DNA of 64,000 bases, from positions 248,001 through 312,000 of the forward strand of contig NZ_BFCB01000003.1 of the NCBI RefSeq assembly GCF_003569045.1, given 5' to 3'. This document shows, in pieces, positions 17,209 through 25,988 of the stretch; positions within the stretch are counted from its first letter, which is position 1; each line of letters starts with the position of its first letter. This DNA is from Aggregatilinea lenta. GTDB lineage: Bacteria > Chloroflexota > Anaerolineae > Aggregatilineales > Aggregatilineaceae. Under the pieces are notes generated by a model. That model did no database searches. It was not told the origin of the DNA and saw only the letters and a list, made by a program, of their open reading frames with translations. Made by a program: the position numbers and the translations under genes.

Positions 17209-17247
17209 GCGCGGCCCCTTCAGCCGACAGGTGGAGAGGGGCCGCGC
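17209..17247 (+). terminator. GC-rich hairpin after the binding-protein gene
   Basis: GCGCGGCCCCT (17209-17219) pairs with AGGGGCCGCGC (17237-17247). No T run follows, so partial termination or 3'-end protection of the abundant binding-protein mRNA is more likely than full termination. The downstream 17270-17381 stretch is AT-rich and may hold a second promoter for rhaI. Confidence 0.65.
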
Positions 17248-17381
17248 GCCTTCCGGCCTGTGGTGGCGCGCGCACCCTGATTGGGATGCCCCTAAAAAAG
17301 TTATCACCTTAAAAATTATCTAAGTGCTGCGAGTTATTTCATTTGTGTTCCGCAGGCCGTATCAGAAATTGAGGACATAAG

Positions 17382-18590
17382 ATGGTGGATACTCTCAAGT
17401 ATTACGAAGCGCTCGCCGAGCAGCTGGCGGCGCGCGGCGTCGACGTGGGTGCGGTGAAGCAGAAGCTGCACGTGCAGAAGATCGAGTTGCCGTCCTGGAG
17501 CTTTGGGAACGCGGGCACGCGCTTCCAGGTGTTTTCATGGCCGGGCGCGGCGCGTGATATTCACGAGCGCGTAGCCGACGCCGCCTTCGTCAACCGCCTG
17601 ACGGGCGTCGCGCCGTCGATTGCGATTCACATCCCGTGGGACAAGACCGAAGACTACAGCGCGCTCAAGCAGGAAGCCGCCAGCCAGGGCATCAGCATTG
17701 GGGCAGTAAACCCCAACTGGTTCCAAGAGCCGCAGTATAAGCTCGGCTCGTTGTGCAGCCCCGACGCGGGCGCGCGTGAAGAAGCCATCGCGCACGGCGT
17801 GGAGTGCATTGAGGTCATGAAAGCCGCGGACGCCACGCTGCTCAGCGTGTGGCTGGCCGACGGCACGAACTACACCGGGCAGGACGACATGCGCGAGCGT
17901 AAGCACCGCCTGGAGCACGGTCTAGCCGAGCTGTACAAGGAAATCCCCGACGGCAAGCGTATGCTGGTCGAGTACAAGTTCTTCGAGCCTGCGTTCTACA
18001 GCACCGACCTGCCGGACTGGGGCACGTCCTACGCGATGTGTCTCAAGCTGGGGCCGAAGGCGGAAGTGCTGGTCGATACCGGTCACCACGCGCATGGCAC
18101 CAACATCGCGCAGATCGTGATGTTCCTGCTGGACGAAGGTCGCCTGGGTGGATTCCACTTCAATTCGCGCAAGTACGCCGACGACGACCTGATCGTGGGC
18201 ACGGTCAATCCGCTCGAACTGTTCGAGATCTTCTACGAGTTGGTTCGCAGCGAGGACAAGGCCGCCAACGTGGCCTACATGCTCGACCAGAACTACAACA
18301 TCGAGGCCAAGATCGAAGCCGCGATCATTAGCGTGCTCAACTGCCAGGCCGCTTACGCCAAGGCGCTGCTGGTCAACCGCGCCAAACTGAGTGAGGCGCA
18401 GGCAGCGGGTGATGTGCTCGGCGCGCACCGCCTGATGATGGAAGCCTATGAGACGGACGTTCGCCCGCTGCTGGCGAAGGTCCGCGAGGAAAAGGGCATC
18501 GATCCCGATCCGATCGCAGCGCTGAAAGCCAGCGGCTACGAGAAGAAGATCGCCGAGGAACGCGGAACCTCCGGCAGCGGCTGGTCCTAA
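17382..18590 (+). CDS. rhaI: L-rhamnose isomerase, RhaI type
   Basis: The 402-residue TIM-barrel sugar isomerase interconverts L-rhamnose and L-rhamnulose. It carries the family pattern [15 protein letters not shown] near the N-terminus, IHIPWDK, the substrate/metal residues in [27 protein letters not shown] and [18 protein letters not shown]. This is the xylose-isomerase-like RhaI group (Pseudomonas stutzeri/Thermotoga type), not the E. coli RhaA family. Location between the importer and RhaEW agrees. The C-terminal 60 residues are helical and charged. Confidence 0.92.
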   Translation: MVDTLKYYEALAEQLAARGVDVGAVKQKLHVQKIELPSWSFGNAGTRFQVFSWPGAARDIHERVADAAFVNRLTGVAPSIAIHIPWDKTEDYSALKQEAASQGISIGAVNPNWFQEPQYKLGSLCSPDAGAREEAIAHGVECIEVMKAADATLLSVWLADGTNYTGQDDMRERKHRLEHGLAELYKEIPDGKRMLVEYKFFEPAFYSTDLPDWGTSYAMCLKLGPKAEVLVDTGHHAHGTNIAQIVMFLLDEGRLGGFHFNSRKYADDDLIVGTVNPLELFEIFYELVRSEDKAANVAYMLDQNYNIEAKIEAAIISVLNCQAAYAKALLVNRAKLSEAQAAGDVLGAHRLMMEAYETDVRPLLAKVREEKGIDPDPIAALKASGYEKKIAEERGTSGSGWS

Positions 18591-18625
18591 AGGCAGCGAT
18601 CAGCGGTTAGCCATAAAACCAATGA

Positions 18626-18652
18626 GCAGGGGCGGGTGCGAATCCGCCCCTT
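18626..18652. repeat. GGGGC palindrome repeat, variant core
   Basis: GCAGGGGCGGGTGCGAATCCGCCCCT has a diverged core (GGGT/ATCC) between the conserved GGGGC/GCCCC arms, and lies between rhaI and rhaEW inside the operon. Confidence 0.7.
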
Positions 18653-18756
18653 AACCCGCATTGCTGCGTGGGATTGGATTACACAGCAAACGCATATCAC
18701 CCGCACTCCTACAACCACACCTAAAAACACTTTTAGAGCAGAATAAGGGAGACAGA

Positions 18757-20820
18757 ATGCCACAGAACTTATGGAACGCGCAGGAAGCCGCCGCACTCCC
18801 CGACCTCGACGGCCTGGTATACCGCTCCAACTTGCTAGGCCGCGACCGGGCCGTAGTCAACATCTACGGCGGCAATACCTCCGCCAAACTCATGCTGCCC
18901 GATCACATGGGCCGCGAAACGGAAGTGCTGGCGGTCAAGGCCAGCGGTTCGGACGTGCTGACCATCGTTGCGAAGCAGTTCGCGCTGCTGAAGATGGCCG
19001 ATATCTACCCCCTGTTCGACCGCGAGGCGATGACCGACGAGGAGATGATCGAGTACCTCAGCTTTACCGCCTTCGAGCCGGGGCGCCCGCGCCAGAGCAT
19101 CGAAACGCTGCTGCACGCCTTCGTGCCGCACAAACACGTCGATCACACGCATCCTGACGTGGTGATCAGCCTCGCGTGCGCGCCGGATGGCGAAGCCGTC
19201 GCCCGCGATCTGTGGGGCGACCGCATGGCGTGGGTCCCGTATATCCGGCCTGGCTTCACGCTGAGCAAATGGATCGGCGGCAAGGTTCGCGACAATCCGA
19301 ACATCGAGTGCGTGGTCATGGGCAAGCACGGCCTCGTCACCTGGGGCGAAGAGTCCAAGAGCACTTACGATCACACCATCGCGATCATTCAGGAAGCCGA
19401 GGACTACATCGCGGCCAAGGCCCACGGCAAGCGCGTCTTTGGCGCGGTGAAGGTCGCCCCGCTGGACGCCGCGCAGCGCCGCGAGATTGCGATCCAGATC
19501 ATGCCGGTCATTCGCGGTGCGGTCAGCGACCGCCGCAGCGCGATCCTGGCCTTCGACGACGATCCGAAGGTGCTCGATTTCGTCAGCTACGAGCGCACAC
19601 CGGAAGTCTCGCAGGTGGGTGCGGCGTGCCCCGATCATCTTGTACACGTCAAGCCGCGCCCGCTGTTTGTGGACTGGGACCCCGCCGACGGCGTCGAGGC
19701 ACTGATCAACTCGCTGCCGGACCAGATCGAACAGTACAAGCAGGGCTACGCGGAATACTTCGAGTCGAACCGGGGCGAAGGCGATGTCATCAATGACCCG
19801 TCGCCGCGCGTGATCCTGGTGCCGGGCGTGGGCATGATCAATACCGGCAGCGACGCGCAGAACGCCGACGTCAGCCGCCAGTTGTACCACCGTGCGGTGG
19901 ATGTCATCGCGGGCAGCGAGGCGGTGGGTGGCTTCAACAGCCTGACGCCGTCCGAAGCGTTTGCCATCGAGTACTGGCCGCTGGAGTTGTACAAACTGCG
20001 CCTGAAGCCGCCGCCCCGTGAACTGGCGGGTAAGGTCGTGCTGATTACCGGCGCGGCGAGCGGCATTGGCCGTGCAACAGCCCTCCGGTTGGCGAAAGAA
20101 GACGCGCATGTCATCATCACCGACATCAACGCCGAGGCCGGGCAGCAGGTTGCGGACGAGATCAGCAAAAAGCACGGTCACCGGCGCGGCATGTTCCTGC
20201 CGATGAACGTCACCGACGAAAGCGCGGTCGAGGAAGCCTTCCGGCAGGCGGTGCTGGCCTACGGCGGCGTGGACGTGGTGATCAACAACGCAGGCATCGC
20301 GGGCGGCGCGCCGATCACCGAGACGACGCTGGCCGACTGGAACCGCAACCAGAGCATCCTTGCCACCGGCTATTTCCTGGTCGCGCGCGAGGCATTCCGC
20401 GTGCTTAAGGTCCAGGGCCGGGGCGGATCGCTGGTGTTCGTCGCCAGCAAGAACAGCATCGTGGCGGGCAAGGGGGCCAGCGCCTACAGCGCCGCGAAAG
20501 CCGCCGAGATCCATCTGGCGCGCTGCCTGGCGGAAGAGGGCGGCGAGTTTGGCATTCGCGTCAACAGCGTGCTGCCCGACGCGGTGATCCAGGGCAGCAG
20601 CATCTGGGACAGCGAATGGAAGGAAGCCCGCGCGAAGAACTACGGCATCGGTGTGGATGAGCTTCAGGACTTCTATGCCAAGCGCAACACGCTAAAGGTC
20701 GCCGTGCTGCCGGACGACATCGCGGAGGCGATCCTGTTCTTCGCCGGGCCGCGCAGCGCCAAAACCACGGGCGGCATGATCACCGTGGACGGTGGCCAGC
20801 CCGCCGCATACGTGCGGTAA
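18757..20820 (+). CDS. rhaEW: Bifunctional rhamnulose-1-phosphate aldolase / lactaldehyde dehydrogenase
   Basis: The 687-residue fusion has an N-terminal class II aldolase domain (about residues 1-420; YGGNTSAKL, VDHTHPDVVI with the metal His pair, GKHGLVTWG) and a C-terminal short-chain dehydrogenase (about 425-687; LITGAASGIGRAT, NNAGIAGG, and YSAAK with the catalytic Tyr and Lys). RhaE splits rhamnulose 1-phosphate to dihydroxyacetone phosphate and L-lactaldehyde; RhaW oxidises the latter to L-lactate. This fusion is established in rhamnose regulons of Chloroflexi and Bacillus. AAGGGAG precedes the ATG at 18757; the frame is open upstream without homology. Confidence 0.92.
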   Translation: MPQNLWNAQEAAALPDLDGLVYRSNLLGRDRAVVNIYGGNTSAKLMLPDHMGRETEVLAVKASGSDVLTIVAKQFALLKMADIYPLFDREAMTDEEMIEYLSFTAFEPGRPRQSIETLLHAFVPHKHVDHTHPDVVISLACAPDGEAVARDLWGDRMAWVPYIRPGFTLSKWIGGKVRDNPNIECVVMGKHGLVTWGEESKSTYDHTIAIIQEAEDYIAAKAHGKRVFGAVKVAPLDAAQRREIAIQIMPVIRGAVSDRRSAILAFDDDPKVLDFVSYERTPEVSQVGAACPDHLVHVKPRPLFVDWDPADGVEALINSLPDQIEQYKQGYAEYFESNRGEGDVINDPSPRVILVPGVGMINTGSDAQNADVSRQLYHRAVDVIAGSEAVGGFNSLTPSEAFAIEYWPLELYKLRLKPPPRELAGKVVLITGAASGIGRATALRLAKEDAHVIITDINAEAGQQVADEISKKHGHRRGMFLPMNVTDESAVEEAFRQAVLAYGGVDVVINNAGIAGGAPITETTLADWNRNQSILATGYFLVAREAFRVLKVQGRGGSLVFVASKNSIVAGKGASAYSAAKAAEIHLARCLAEEGGEFGIRVNSVLPDAVIQGSSIWDSEWKEARAKNYGIGVDELQDFYAKRNTLKVAVLPDDIAEAILFFAGPRSAKTTGGMITVDGGQPAAYVR

Positions 20821-20846
20821 TTCTCCCGGCTTTTCGACGTATTCCC

Positions 20847-20874
20847 GTAGGGGCAATTCATGAATTGCCCCTAC
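20847..20874. repeat. Perfect 28-bp GTAGGGGC palindrome
   Basis: GTAGGGGCAATTCA followed by its exact reverse complement. The core AATTCATGAATT differs from the GTATCGCAATAC core elsewhere, yet complementarity is kept. Confidence 0.9.
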
Positions 20875-20895
20875 GAGGGCAGGTATGTTTTTGCG

Positions 20896-20923
20896 GTAGG
20901 GGCGTATTGCGATACGCTCCTAC
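20896..20923. repeat. GTAGGGGC palindrome repeat
   Basis: GTAGGGGCGTATTG-CGATACGCTCCTAC, one mismatch in the outer arm. It lies 21 bases after the preceding copy, so the pair is a local tandem of two core variants. Confidence 0.85.
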
Positions 20924-21031
20924 GTGTTGTTCCCCGTTTTCCGTCCGCGCCCTACCAACAGCCCATTTCCCGATTCACTCCGATGTGGCTATCATGAGCA
21001 TGTGATTATCCGGCCCGGTAGGGAGACTTTT

Positions 21032-22024
21032 ATGACGACACGGATGCGGTTGGTTTTGCGTGCACTACTTCTCGCGGCGCTGGTGGGGCCGCTGCTGTTG
21101 GGCGCAGCGGCGCGGTCCCACGCCCAGGACGACGCGCCGTCCACGCCGCCCAACGGTGCGATCGAGAGCATGGAGCTGATCCACGCGACCGATAACTCGG
21201 AATATTATCGCCTGACGTATTGGAGCGACGGCCTGCGTATCAAGGCGTTCATCGGCTGGCCGAAGGGCAACACGCGGTATCCCGCCATCATCTACAACCA
21301 CGGCGGTGTATGGGACGGCGGCAGGCTGGTAGGCCGCGAGATCGTGCCGCTGGTCGAGAGCGGCTATGTGGCCGTGGCGTCGCAGTATCGCGGTGTGGGC
21401 GGCAGCGAGGGCGCGGAACAGTTCGGTTGGGGCGAGGTCAACGATGTGCTGGCATTGATCCCGCTGCTGCAAGCCATGCCCAACGTCGATCCGGCCCGCA
21501 TCGGCATGATGGGCGGGTCGCGCGGGGGCATGGTGACCTACATGGCGCTCAAGTGGGAAGGGACCAACTGGCGCGACGACATCCGGGCGGCGGTGACCAT
21601 CGGCGGGGTGGCGGACCTGTTCGCCTGGGCCAAAGAGCGCCCTGACGTGGTGAACACGATCTACCTGCCGCTGATCGGCAAAACGCCGAATGAGGCGTGG
21701 GACTGGTACGAAATGCGCTCGGCGGTGTACTGGCCGTCGCTGATCAAGACGCCGCTGCTGATTTTGCACGGCGAGGCGGACGATCAGGTGTCGGTGGACC
21801 AGTCGATCAAGCTGTACAAAGCGATCCTGGCGGCAGGCGGTGACGTCACGCTGACCACGGTCCCCGGCGGCGATCACGGCCTCACGGGGGAGTCGGGCGG
21901 TTATGGGCTGGCGCTCACCTATTTCAACGCGATCATTGGCCGCGACGGCATGGATCACGACTTCTACCGCCACATCGACCAGATCGGGCCGGTGTTGGAG
22001 TGGTTCGCGCAGAATCCGCAGTAG
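21032..22024 (+). CDS. Secreted alpha/beta hydrolase (prolyl-oligopeptidase/dienelactone-hydrolase-like)
   Basis: The 330-residue protein has a signal peptide (about residues 1-30, ending ARSHAQ). The hydrolase core has the oxyanion strand YNHGGVWDGG, the nucleophile elbow MMGGSRGGM, the acid in LHGEADDQVS and the His in PGGDHGLTG, giving a full Ser-Asp-His triad. It is likely an exported esterase or peptidase; the substrate is unknown. GGGAG lies 6 bases before the ATG at 21032. The gene is alone and ends in a strong shared terminator. Confidence 0.85.
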   Translation: MTTRMRLVLRALLLAALVGPLLLGAAARSHAQDDAPSTPPNGAIESMELIHATDNSEYYRLTYWSDGLRIKAFIGWPKGNTRYPAIIYNHGGVWDGGRLVGREIVPLVESGYVAVASQYRGVGGSEGAEQFGWGEVNDVLALIPLLQAMPNVDPARIGMMGGSRGGMVTYMALKWEGTNWRDDIRAAVTIGGVADLFAWAKERPDVVNTIYLPLIGKTPNEAWDWYEMRSAVYWPSLIKTPLLILHGEADDQVSVDQSIKLYKAILAAGGDVTLTTVPGGDHGLTGESGGYGLALTYFNAIIGRDGMDHDFYRHIDQIGPVLEWFAQNPQ

Positions 22025-22054
22025 CGCCGGTCTGTGCGGCGGTTCAAACAATAG

Positions 22055-22086
22055 TAAAGCGGCGGTTGGGGAGCGCCGCCGCTTTA
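22055..22086. terminator. Bidirectional terminator between hydrolase and cold-shock genes
   Basis: TAAAGCGGCGG (22055-22065) pairs with CCGCCGCTTTA (22076-22086). A/T-rich flanks on both sides let it serve the convergent genes. Confidence 0.8.
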
Positions 22087-22134
22087 TTCAATACTATTTC
22101 AGGACTTTAAAACAGAGGGATTGTGTGCGCGTCC

Positions 22135-22347
22135 TTATTTGACGCGGACGACGTCGCTCGCCTGGGGGCCTTTCTGGCCCTGGGTCACGGTGAACTCGAC
22201 CCGATCACCCTCATTCAAGCTGCGGAACCCTTCGGCGCGAATCGCGCTGTGATGGACAAAAACATCCGGGCCTTGGTCCTGGGCGATGAACCCGTACCCC
22301 TTGTCGGCGTTAAACCACTTGACGACGCCTGTGACACGGTCTGACAT
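22135..22347 (-). CDS. csp: CspA-family cold-shock protein
   Basis: The 70-residue single OB-fold protein has both nucleic-acid-binding motifs, RNP1 in KGYGFIA and RNP2 in VFVHHSAI, and the opening [11 protein letters not shown]. It binds single-stranded RNA/DNA and acts as an RNA chaperone in the cytoplasm. AAAGGAG precedes the ATG. The predicted 5' UTR is about 130 bases, as is common for cold-inducible mRNAs. Confidence 0.95.
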   Translation of the reverse strand: MSDRVTGVVKWFNADKGYGFIAQDQGPDVFVHHSAIRAEGFRSLNEGDRVEFTVTQGQKGPQASDVVRVK

Positions 22348-22482
22348 GGGAAAAACTCCTTTTGCTTTCCAAACTTAAAGAGAGATGTAGGGATAGGAGT
22401 TAGCCGGAGAAGTTTGGCCGGGGTACCGAGTGTTACGCCGGGGACGGATTCTGCGTAAACTACCATCTCTACTAACCATAAT

Positions 22483-22510
22483 TGTATAGGAGAATCCCAT
22501 AGGAACGCAA
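22483..22510 (-). promoter_or_regulatory. Candidate promoter of the cold-shock gene
   Basis: Read on the minus strand, TTGCGT (22510-22505) and TATACA (22488-22483) are 16 bases apart. This places transcription start near 22476. Confidence 0.55.
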
Positions 22511-22670
22511 AGGGTTGGGTTAGGGGTAAATTCCGCGTGTATGAACGGCGCGCGGGGCGAATTTGTATATAATGAACAAGAAGGAACGTGCGCACTCACG
22601 CTATAGTCGCCAGGGTGAGGCCGTGTTCACCACTTTTAAGCATTTCCCACCACTGCCGCTATACTTTATC

Positions 22671-22699
22671 TTGCTAAGACTTCACCTATTCGGTATTTT
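22671..22699 (+). promoter_or_regulatory. Candidate promoter for the peptide-type ABC importer
   Basis: TTGCTA (22671-22676), a 17-base spacer and TATTTT (22694-22699). The surrounding 22530-22850 stretch is AT-richer than the genes and otherwise holds no recognisable gene; a 63-codon frame at 22563 has no ribosome-binding site. Confidence 0.4.
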
Positions 22700-22853
22700 A
22701 AGAACTATGTTTTTTCTTACCTTCTGTCTTATTCAAACCCCGACTACGATTTAAGTCCGGTGCGGTGAAAGGAGAGCCTATTGCAGAGGATGTTCAGCAT
22801 CTGGCAATTTGTGCTTATTTACTCGCAGAGCTAGAAGATAGAAGGGACCAACC

Positions 22854-24518
22854 ATGCCACGCACATTTAGATATGCCAGCCTCACCCTGTTGGTTATCGC
22901 GATGCTCGCCGCTGCTGTGATTTCCCCCATCACGACGGCGAAGGCCCAAGACTTTGAGCCGATGAAGCAGGAAGCGGAAAGCTGCGATTATGCTGCTGGT
23001 GCATACGGCCTCAAGTCGATTGAAGCGATCGATGAGCTGACCGTCAAGTTTACCCTGTGCCAGTCCGATCCGGCGTTCCCGACGAAAGCTGCCTTCTCCG
23101 CCTTCCCGATCAACAGCTCGGACTACCTGGAGCAGACCGGCGGCGGTGGCGATTTGGTCGACCAGCCGATTGGCACCGGCCCGTACGTGCTCGATACCTG
23201 GACCCGTGGCGACAGCCTGACCCTGCAGGCCTACGACGGCTACTGGGGCGAAGCGCCCAAGGAACCGACCCTGGTCTTCCGTTGGAACTCTGAAGGCGCC
23301 GCGCGCCTGAACGAACTCCAGGCGGGCACGGTGGATGGCATCGACAACCCCAGCCCCGATGACTTCGCGGCCATTCGTGAAAATTCAGACCTGACTCTCT
23401 ACGACCGCCCGCCGCTGAATATCTTCTACATCGGCTACAACAACACCGTGGAACCGTTCACCGACGTGCGCGTGCGCGAGGCCCTTGCGATGGGCATCGA
23501 CCGCCAGCGTCTGGTCGACAACTTCTACCCGGCTGGCTCGATCGTGGCGACCCAGTTCATGCCGCCTTCCATCTTCGGCTACACGCCGGAAGTCTCCTGG
23601 TACAACTTCGATCCTGAAGCTGCGCGGGCCTTGCTGGCTGACGCGGGCTACCCGGATGGGTTCGAAATCGAACTGTCCTATCGCGACGTCGTCCGTCCGT
23701 ACCTGCCCGAGCCGGGCCGCGTGGCGGAAGACCTGCAGGCGCAGCTCTCTGAGAACCTGGGCGTCACCGTGAACATCAACGTGATGGAATCCGGTGCGTT
23801 CATCGACGCCGCTAACGCGGGCGAGCTGCCGTTCTACCTGCTGGGATGGAACGCCGACTATCCTGACGCGACGAACTTCCTGGACTACCACTTCGGTTCC
23901 GGCGCGACCCCGCAGTTCGGTGACAAGTTCCCCGAAATCACCGAGCCGCTCGCGGCAGCCGGTCAGTTGAGCGACCCGCAGGCCCGTCTGGAGCTGTACG
24001 TCCAGGCCAACCAGGCGATCAAGGACCTCGTTCCGATGATCCCGGTGGCGCACGGCGCCTCGGCGACCGCGTTCCGTTCGGCCATCACCGGCGCGCACGC
24101 CAGCCCGCTGGGCAACGAATACTTCGCCGTGGTGGAAAACCCGGATGCCGACCAGCTGGTCTGGATGCAGAACGCCGAACCGATCGGCCTGTACTGCGCG
24201 GACGAGACCGACGGCGAATCGCTGCGTGCCTGCGAGCAGATCAGCGAAGCACTGCTGTCCTACGAAGTGGGCGGCACGGCAGTTCAGCCGGGTCTGGCCG
24301 TGAGCTACGAAGGCAATGACGACGCGACTGAGTGGACCTTCCACCTGCGCGAGGGCGTCACCTTCCACGATGGCTCGACGCTGGACGCCAACGACGTGGT
24401 CCTGTCCTACGTGGTCCAGTGGGATGCTTCCAACCCGCTGCACGTGGGTCGCGTGGGCGACTTCGCCTACTTCAACGCGCTGTTCGGTTCGTTCCTGAAC
24501 GCACCGGCTGCCGAGTAG
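22854..24518 (+). CDS. Family-5 substrate-binding protein with circularly permuted sequence order
   Basis: The 554-residue protein has a signal peptide (residues 1-32, ...TTAKAQ). The mature N-terminus starts inside what is normally the middle of a DppA/OppA fold (ELTVKFTLCQSDPAFP near 61-76, then PIGTGPYVLDTW and DGYWGEAPKEP). It runs through the usual C-terminal half (DVRVREALAMGIDRQRLV, AGYPDGFEIEL, LGWNADYPDATNFLDYHF, MIPVAHGAS). After residue about 430 come the elements that normally open the mature protein: LVWMQNAEPIGLYCADETDG, EALLSYEVGG, WTFHLREGVTFHDGSTLDAN-DVV. All parts of the fold are present once, so this is a permutation rather than a truncation. It would deliver peptides or other solutes to the permeases at 24903 and 25989. 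Confidence 0.9.
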   Translation: MPRTFRYASLTLLVIAMLAAAVISPITTAKAQDFEPMKQEAESCDYAAGAYGLKSIEAIDELTVKFTLCQSDPAFPTKAAFSAFPINSSDYLEQTGGGGDLVDQPIGTGPYVLDTWTRGDSLTLQAYDGYWGEAPKEPTLVFRWNSEGAARLNELQAGTVDGIDNPSPDDFAAIRENSDLTLYDRPPLNIFYIGYNNTVEPFTDVRVREALAMGIDRQRLVDNFYPAGSIVATQFMPPSIFGYTPEVSWYNFDPEAARALLADAGYPDGFEIELSYRDVVRPYLPEPGRVAEDLQAQLSENLGVTVNINVMESGAFIDAANAGELPFYLLGWNADYPDATNFLDYHFGSGATPQFGDKFPEITEPLAAAGQLSDPQARLELYVQANQAIKDLVPMIPVAHGASATAFRSAITGAHASPLGNEYFAVVENPDADQLVWMQNAEPIGLYCADETDGESLRACEQISEALLSYEVGGTAVQPGLAVSYEGNDDATEWTFHLREGVTFHDGSTLDANDVVLSYVVQWDASNPLHVGRVGDFAYFNALFGSFLNAPAAE

Positions 24519-24544
24519 TTGCACCCTGTTTGACCGTTCCAACT

Positions 24545-24569
24545 GGGGGGCGCTGGATCAGTGCCCCCC
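24545..24569 (+). terminator. Hairpin after the permuted binding-protein gene
   Basis: GGGGGGC (24545-24551) pairs with GCCCCCC (24563-24569), with an inner CTG/CAG pair. No T run follows. It resembles the hairpin after the rhamnose binding-protein gene and may let the binding protein be made in excess of the permeases. Confidence 0.6.
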
Positions 24570-24902
24570 GCTGTTATGCAATGCGCTTCTGCCGCCTGCC
24601 GGCCCGGCGTGGTGAACGGCTGGCGACCAAAAAGAGTACTTATTGGGATTGAACGCATCATTTTGTTACGAGCGGGTTTGTGCGGCACATCAAGTTTTTA
24701 GTTGTTGCTTGTTGGCCTTTCGTGATCCCTTCAGCCTCCACGAGAGACCGGGTACCAACCACGAGCTACTGGCAGCTAAAAACGTGACTTCGCGGGCATC
24801 TTCCTGGACAACTGACGATGGGCTTATGCTGTGCGCCAGCCGTATACCGCTATCACTTATTCTCTTCTTTCAGTTCGCCGTTTGTAGACGATTGAGGCAC
24901 GC
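24570..24902 (+). other. Gap between binding protein and permeases, no gene seen
   Basis: About 330 bases, AT-richer than the flanking genes. It holds no frame with a ribosome-binding site; an 88-codon frame at 24643 has implausible composition. A secondary promoter for the permease operon is possible, but I could not pick one with confidence. Confidence 0.4.
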
Positions 24903-25979
24903 ATGGTAGGTTATCTGGCCCGGCGCCTGGCCCTCTCAATTCCGGTCTTGTTGGGCATCTTGTTCGTTACCTTCAGCCTGGCGCGGCTGCTGCCCGGCGA
25001 TCCGTGCCGGTCGGCACTGGGCGAGCGCGCCACACCGCAGATTTGCGATGCGTTCAACGAGCGCTATGGCCTGAACGACCCGATCCCGGAGCAGTTCCGC
25101 ATCTACATCCGTGACGTGCTGCACGGTGATCTGGGCAGCTCGATCAAGTTTGGCCGCCCGGTGAACGAGCTGCTCGTCGAGCGGCTGCCGGTCACGGTCG
25201 AGCTGTCGTTTTACGCGATGATGTTCGCGATCCTTGTTGGGGTTCCCCTGGGCGTCGTCTCGGCCTACTATCACAACTCCGGCATCGACGTAGGTACGAT
25301 GATCGGCGCGAACGTCGGCGTCTCGATGCCGGTCTTCTGGCTGGGACTGATGCTGTCGTATCTGTTTGGTGTGGTGCTCAAAGACACTCCGTTGTGGCTG
25401 CCGCCCAGCGGACGTCTGAGCGCAGGGCTGGCGATCGAGCCGTTTTATCAGGCATGGGGCATTCACGTTTCCGACACGTCCTCGTTCACAGTCCCGGGCT
25501 TCATCGCCAACATCAACACGCTCAACGCGCTGTTGGTCGGCGACTGGCACGCGTTCGGCGACGCGCTCCAGCACATGATTCTGCCCGCCGTGGCGCTGGG
25601 CACGATCCCCATGTCGTTGATCGCGCGCATGACGCGCTCCAGCCTGCTTGAAGTGCTGGGCCTGAACTATGTACGCACGGCGCGTGCCAAGGGCGTGCAC
25701 GAGGTCGGCGTGGTGATGCGCCACGGGCTGCGCAACGCGATGCTGCCGGTCGTGACCATCATCGGGCTGTCGCTTGGCTCGCTGCTAAGCGGCGCGGTAC
25801 TCACCGAGACGATCTTTGGGCTGTCGGGCGTGGGGCGTGTGCTGTACGATGCCATCACAGGCCGCGATTACACCGTGGTGCAGGCGTTCACGCTGATCAT
25901 CGCGGTGATCTTTGTGTTTATCAACCTGGTCGTCGATACGCTGTATGCCTATCTCGACCCTCGCATTCGACTCGAGTAA
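24903..25979 (+). CDS. Dipeptide/oligopeptide-type ABC transporter permease, DppB/OppB family
   Basis: The 358-residue permease begins MVGYLARRLALSIPVLLGI with FSLARLLPGDP, as in DppB. It has about six membrane segments and the EAA-loop region VRTARAKGVHEVGVVMRHGLRNAMLP, then AVLTETIFGLSGVGRVLYDAI. An extra extracytoplasmic stretch (about residues 162-220, with DTSSFTVPGF) lengthens the loop after TM3. It pairs with the downstream OppC-type subunit, whose start lies 9 bases after its stop. Confidence 0.92.
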   Translation: MVGYLARRLALSIPVLLGILFVTFSLARLLPGDPCRSALGERATPQICDAFNERYGLNDPIPEQFRIYIRDVLHGDLGSSIKFGRPVNELLVERLPVTVELSFYAMMFAILVGVPLGVVSAYYHNSGIDVGTMIGANVGVSMPVFWLGLMLSYLFGVVLKDTPLWLPPSGRLSAGLAIEPFYQAWGIHVSDTSSFTVPGFIANINTLNALLVGDWHAFGDALQHMILPAVALGTIPMSLIARMTRSSLLEVLGLNYVRTARAKGVHEVGVVMRHGLRNAMLPVVTIIGLSLGSLLSGAVLTETIFGLSGVGRVLYDAITGRDYTVVQAFTLIIAVIFVFINLVVDTLYAYLDPRIRLE

Positions 25980-25988
25980 AACACCATC

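Noticed and set aside
22563-22754. 63-codon open frame in the gap before the permuted binding protein
   Set aside because: It has no ribosome-binding site, overlaps the candidate promoter at 22671, and its residue composition looks like translated non-coding AT-rich DNA.
24643-24909. 88-codon frame between the binding protein and the first permease
   Set aside because: No Shine-Dalgarno, no recognisable motif, and it runs into the permease start in another frame.
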